Shown: piece after piece, positions 60,965 to 64,000 of the stretch | How positions within the stretch are numbered: position 1 is the first letter of the stretch | Layout of the letters: the number at the start of each line of letters is the position of its first letter | Origin: Candidatus Solibacter sp. | Lineage (GTDB): Bacteria > Acidobacteriota > Terriglobia > Bryobacterales > Bryobacteraceae | Length of the DNA: 64,000 nt | Assembly (NCBI GenBank): GCA_013822245.1 | Contig: PNKE01000014.1 | Coordinates: forward strand, 177,951-241,950 | Reading direction: 5' to 3' | Notes under the pieces: generated by a model | The model's input: only the letters and a program-made list of their open reading frames with translations | What the model was told of the DNA's origin: nothing | Databases searched by the model: none | Position numbers and translations under genes: made by a program

Positions 60965-63216
60965 TGTCCACGGTGAAACAAGTCATGCGCATCCTCCCCA
61001 TCCTCCTGCTGGCCTCCACCCTCGCCTTCGCCGGCGGCGCCGCCAGTTGGGAATCCCACTCGTTCTCCGACTTCGTCCGTGGCCGCTTCACCGGCATCTC
61101 GCTCACCCGCGACGGCCGCCTCACCCTCGCCCCCCGCCTCGATACTCTCTTCTCTTCCGGTGAAACCGGCGTCTGGAGCGTCGCTTCCGCCCCCGACGGC
61201 ACGCTCTACCTCGGCACCGGCCACCGCGGACGCCTTTATCGCGTCACCCCCAACGGCCAGGCCTCTTCCATCTGGACCGCCCCCCAGCCCGAAATCTTCG
61301 CCCTCGCCGTCGACTCGCGCGGCGCTGTCTACGCCGGAACTTCCCCCGACGGCCGTGTCTTCAAAATCTCCGGCGCCCAGGTCAGCGAATTCTATAACCC
61401 CCAGTCGAAATACATCTGGGCGCTCGCCTTCGCCCCCGACGGATCCCTGTTCGTCGCCACCGGCGACAACGGCCGCATCCACCGCGTCTCTCCGTCAGGC
61501 CAGGGCGAAGTCTGGTATGAAACCGGCCAGTCCCACGTCACCAGCCTCGCCCTCGACGCCCGCGGCCGCCTCATCGCCGGCACTGAACCCAACGGCATCA
61601 TCTACCGCGTCGAAGCCAAGGACCGCGCTTTCGTCCTCTACGACTCCCCCCTGCCCGAAATCCGCTCCCTCGTCCCCATGCCCGACGGCTCGGTCTACGC
61701 CGCCGCCCTCGGCGGTTCCGTCACCCAGCGTCAGGCCCAGTCCGCCACCGGCGCCGCCGCCACCCATTCGATCCCCGCCGTCACCACCTCCATCACCGTC
61801 ACCGCCGACGCCTCGGCCCAACAGGGCGGCCTCGACGTCAAACCCAAACCCGACGCCTCCAAGCCCCAACCCCCCGCTTTCACCGAAGCCACGCCCCCTT
61901 CTTCCCCCGTTGTCGACATGTCCGGCGTCGAAAAGTCCGCCATCTACCGCATCGAGCCTGACAACATGGTCGAAACCATCTGGAGCTCCAAGGAGGAAAA
62001 CGTCTTCGACCTCACCGTCAACGGCCGCGACATCACCTTCTCAACTGACCAGCAGGGCCGCATTTACCGCCTCACCCCCGATCTCAAATCCGTCCTCCTC
62101 GTCGAAACCCGTGAAGGCGAAACCACCCGCCTCCTCCAGCAACCCTCCGGCCTGCTCGCCGCCACCTCCAACCTCGGCAAACTCTACCGCCTCTCCCAGT
62201 CGCTCGCCCCCGCCGGCTCTTACGAATCCCCCGTCCACGACGCCGGCAACGTCGCCCGCTGGGGCCGCCTTGATTTCCGCGCCCAGCCCGGCTCCGGCGC
62301 CATCGCCTTCCGCACCCGCTCAGGCAACTCCGAACGCCCCGACAAAACCTGGAGCGAGTGGTCCGCCCCTATCTCCGCCTCCTCGGGCGCCCAACTCACC
62401 TCCCCCAACGCCCGCTTCATCCAGTTCCAGGTCGAAATGCGCGCCGCCGGCTCCACCCCCCCTGTCCTCGATTCCGTCACCCTCACCTACCAGCCCCGCA
62501 ACTCGCGCCCCACCGTGCGCTCCGTCGCCGCTTACCCCCAATGGATCGGCGACCCTTCCAAAGCCGCCCAGCCCCAACCCGCCGGCGCCGCCTACTCCAT
62601 CACCGTCACCGACACCGGCTCAGCCTCGGCCGCAGCCACCTCCGCCGGCACCCCCACCCAAACCCTCACCCGCTCCGGCCGCCCCCAGATCTATCTCTCC
62701 TGGACAGCCGACGACCCCGACGGAGACCCCCTCACCTACGCCATCCACTACCGCGCCGAAGACGAACGCGACTGGAAACTCCTCAAGGACAACATCACCG
62801 ACGCCTTCCTCGCCCAGGACGCCGAAATCTTCGCCGACGGCCGCTATCTGTTCCGCGTCACCGCCTCCGATAAATCCGCTAACTCCGAATCCGCCGCCCG
62901 CTCCTCCGACCTCGTCTCCCAACCCGTCCTCATCGACCTCACACCCCCCACCGTCACCCTCGCCGCCCGCCGCGACGGCGCCGTCACCATCATCACCGCC
63001 ACCGCCGCCGACGCCGCCTCTCCCATCCGCCGCGCCGAATACTCCATCAACGCCTCCCCCTGGCGCGCCATCGAATCCACCGACGGCATCACCGACTCGC
63101 GCTCCGAGACCTACGAAATCCGCCTCACTCCACCCCTGGGCCAGGAATCCTCGGTCGTCGTCCGCGTCCTCGATTCCGCCGGCAACCCCGGACTCGCCAG
63201 GGTCGTACTAAACTGA
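60964..63216 (+). CDS. Secreted beta-propeller and Ig-like repeat protein
   Basis: A 750-residue exported protein: signal sequence in MSTVKQVMRILPILLLASTL (signal through AFAGG), six or seven propeller blades in residues 60-330 (GVWSVASAPDGTLYLGTGHRG, YIWALAFAPDGSLFVATGDNG, EIRSLVPMPDGSVYAAALGG), a linker rich in Ala/Thr/Pro, a further blade group (330-420), then Ig/fibronectin-like domains (IYLSWTADDPDGDPLTYAIHYRAEDERDWKL; PTVTLAARRDGAVTIITATAADAASPIRR). It follows the S55 gene with one base of overlap and precedes the lipoprotein gene by 3 bases, so it belongs to one operon. Function unknown; likely surface-bound sensing or adhesion. Confidence 0.85.
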   Translation: MSTVKQVMRILPILLLASTLAFAGGAASWESHSFSDFVRGRFTGISLTRDGRLTLAPRLDTLFSSGETGVWSVASAPDGTLYLGTGHRGRLYRVTPNGQASSIWTAPQPEIFALAVDSRGAVYAGTSPDGRVFKISGAQVSEFYNPQSKYIWALAFAPDGSLFVATGDNGRIHRVSPSGQGEVWYETGQSHVTSLALDARGRLIAGTEPNGIIYRVEAKDRAFVLYDSPLPEIRSLVPMPDGSVYAAALGGSVTQRQAQSATGAAATHSIPAVTTSITVTADASAQQGGLDVKPKPDASKPQPPAFTEATPPSSPVVDMSGVEKSAIYRIEPDNMVETIWSSKEENVFDLTVNGRDITFSTDQQGRIYRLTPDLKSVLLVETREGETTRLLQQPSGLLAATSNLGKLYRLSQSLAPAGSYESPVHDAGNVARWGRLDFRAQPGSGAIAFRTRSGNSERPDKTWSEWSAPISASSGAQLTSPNARFIQFQVEMRAAGSTPPVLDSVTLTYQPRNSRPTVRSVAAYPQWIGDPSKAAQPQPAGAAYSITVTDTGSASAAATSAGTPTQTLTRSGRPQIYLSWTADDPDGDPLTYAIHYRAEDERDWKLLKDNITDAFLAQDAEIFADGRYLFRVTASDKSANSESAARSSDLVSQPVLIDLTPPTVTLAARRDGAVTIITATAADAASPIRRAEYSINASPWRAIESTDGITDSRSETYEIRLTPPLGQESSVVVRVLDSAGNPGLARVVLN

Positions 63217-63219
63217 ATT

Positions 63220-63750
63220 GTGCCCTCGCGCCGGGCCTTCATCCCATTGATTCTGCTGCCCGCCTGCACGCGCCCCCCCGCGTGGCAGCCGCTCCCCCCT
63301 CAGCGCCCCGACCCCACCGGGCCTGACCCCATCTCCCACGCCTTCCTCATCTACTTCAACTCGCCCGAAGCCGACGCCCACGTCCTCTCCGGCATCGCCA
63401 CCGGCCCCGGCGCCGGCCACCGCCGCTGGACCGCCGACACCTTCGCCCTCCAGGTGCAAGCCCTTCCCGCCGGACCCTGGCTCGTCCGCCTCCAGTTCGA
63501 AATCATCCAGCGTTTCATCAACGAACTCGGACCCTTCACCGTCTCGGTCTCCGTCAACCGCCGCCCCGTCGCCTCCCACTTCTACGACGCCCACGGCGAC
63601 CACGATTTCTCCGCCCCCGTCCCGCCCTCACTGCTTACCCCCGGCGCCGCCGCCCGCATCGACGTCTCCTCTGACCGCGTCTGGGTCTCGCCCGAAGACG
63701 CCGCCCGGCTCTCCCTCCGTCTCATCGCCGCGGGGTTCGTCAGGCCATGA
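63220..63750 (+). CDS. Putative lipoprotein of unknown function
   Basis: A 176-residue protein starting at GTG. LILLPACTRPPAW has a lipobox-like Leu-Pro-Ala-Cys, so the mature N-terminus is probably a lipid-modified Cys. The rest is beta-sandwich-like (AFLIYFNSPEADAHVLSG, GPWLVRLQFEIIQRFINELGPF). No named family. It follows the propeller gene by 3 bases and overlaps the next gene (ATGA), so coupling is tight. Confidence 0.7.
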   Translation: MPSRRAFIPLILLPACTRPPAWQPLPPQRPDPTGPDPISHAFLIYFNSPEADAHVLSGIATGPGAGHRRWTADTFALQVQALPAGPWLVRLQFEIIQRFINELGPFTVSVSVNRRPVASHFYDAHGDHDFSAPVPPSLLTPGAAARIDVSSDRVWVSPEDAARLSLRLIAAGFVRP

Positions 63751-64000
63751 GGCAGGTGTTCGCAGCCCTCTACGGCGGACTCGTCCCGTTCGCCGCCCTC
63801 ACCGCCGCCGGACTCCTCGCCCTCCGCTTCCTCCGCCTCCCCCTCCTCCGCGGCGAAGCCTTCCCGCTCGCCGTCTCGCTCGGCGCACCCCTGTTCGCCC
63901 TGGCCTCCGTCATCCTCCACTACGCCGGCATCGCCCGCCGCGGCATCTTCTTCGCCCTCGCCGCCCTGCTCGTCCTCGCCGCTCTCCGCTGGCATCCCAA
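63747..64000 (+). CDS. Membrane protein, 3' end outside window
   Basis: The first 84 residues: hydrophobic helix after MRQVFAALYGG (LVPFAALTAAGLLALRFL), a second (FPLAVSLGAPLFALASVILHY) and a third (RRGIFFALAALLVLAAL). It overlaps the lipoprotein gene by four bases. Continues past 64000, so its family cannot be judged. Confidence 0.75.
   Translation, partial: MRQVFAALYGGLVPFAALTAAGLLALRFLRLPLLRGEAFPLAVSLGAPLFALASVILHYAGIARRGIFFALAALLVLAALRWHP

Noticed and set aside
61079..63211. 710-codon frame inside the propeller gene
   Set aside because: Pro/Ser-rich out-of-phase frame; the other frame has a signal peptide and blade repeats.

Overview
This looks like a chromosomal segment of an Acidobacteriota bacterium from the Solibacter/Bryobacter group. 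The DNA is very GC-rich. There are many small operons of periplasmic sugar and peptide catabolic enzymes, several carrying Tat-type leaders. The large SBBP beta-propeller protein ends in what looks like the C-terminal domain first described in Solibacter (TIGR03437). Repeated Gfo/Idh/MocA oxidoreductases and xylose-isomerase-like TIM barrels also fit that group. The taxonomic call is inference; no rRNA gene is present.

Layout. 0-2.1 kb: leuA, running off the left edge, divergent from a LysR-type regulator, with a near-ideal T-N11-A operator between them. 2.3-5.2 kb: exported SBBP-repeat protein and an exported partner. 5.4-10.3 kb: a tight three-gene operon encoding a CHAT/caspase-fold protein with a 16-proline linker, a ComEC-like metallo-beta-lactamase-fold hydrolase and a patatin-like phospholipase; this is the best candidate for an undescribed (conflict or immunity type) system. 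10.4-20.3 kb: sugar isomerase, M23 peptidase, KDPG aldolase, a serine hydrolase-MarR-pirin operon, isocitrate dehydrogenase, a secreted methyltransferase and an RraA-like aldolase. 20.4-25.8 kb: complete tripartite RND efflux operon. 25.8-34.7 kb: isochorismatase-like hydrolase, oxidoreductase, metX, radical SAM protein, DedA-like protein, ligA, diacylglycerol kinase-like protein, HDOD protein.

34.8-40.9 kb: a co-directional run (ABC ATPase, permease, TPR-like protein, MFS transporter, GNAT acetyltransferase, YdcH-like protein). 41-51.9 kb: P1 peptidase, cold shock protein with a long leader, remnant of an M14 carboxypeptidase, twin PepSY-type membrane proteins, sugar isomerase, oxidoreductase, tRNA-Val(CAC), cytosine-permease-like transporter, MoxR ATPase and a YchF-like NTPase. 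52-55.6 kb: an accessory patch with two DUF433 antitoxin-like copies (one frameshifted), a YgiT-type zinc finger protein, a 38-residue lysine-rich protein and a lower-GC DUF262 (GmrSD-type) protein, probably acquired horizontally. 55.8-64 kb: oxidoreductase and MFS transporter, DUF2200 protein, tRNA-Cys(GCA), then an overlapping operon of an S55 (SpoIVB-type) peptidase, a secreted beta-propeller/Ig-like protein, a lipoprotein and a membrane protein cut by the right edge.

Functional themes are uptake and oxidation of sugar acids and glycosides outside the cytoplasm (three oxidoreductases, two TIM barrels, KDPG aldolase, two MFS carriers), envelope remodelling and efflux, and at least two separate candidate conflict loci. 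All identifications come from reading motifs by eye; no database search was run.
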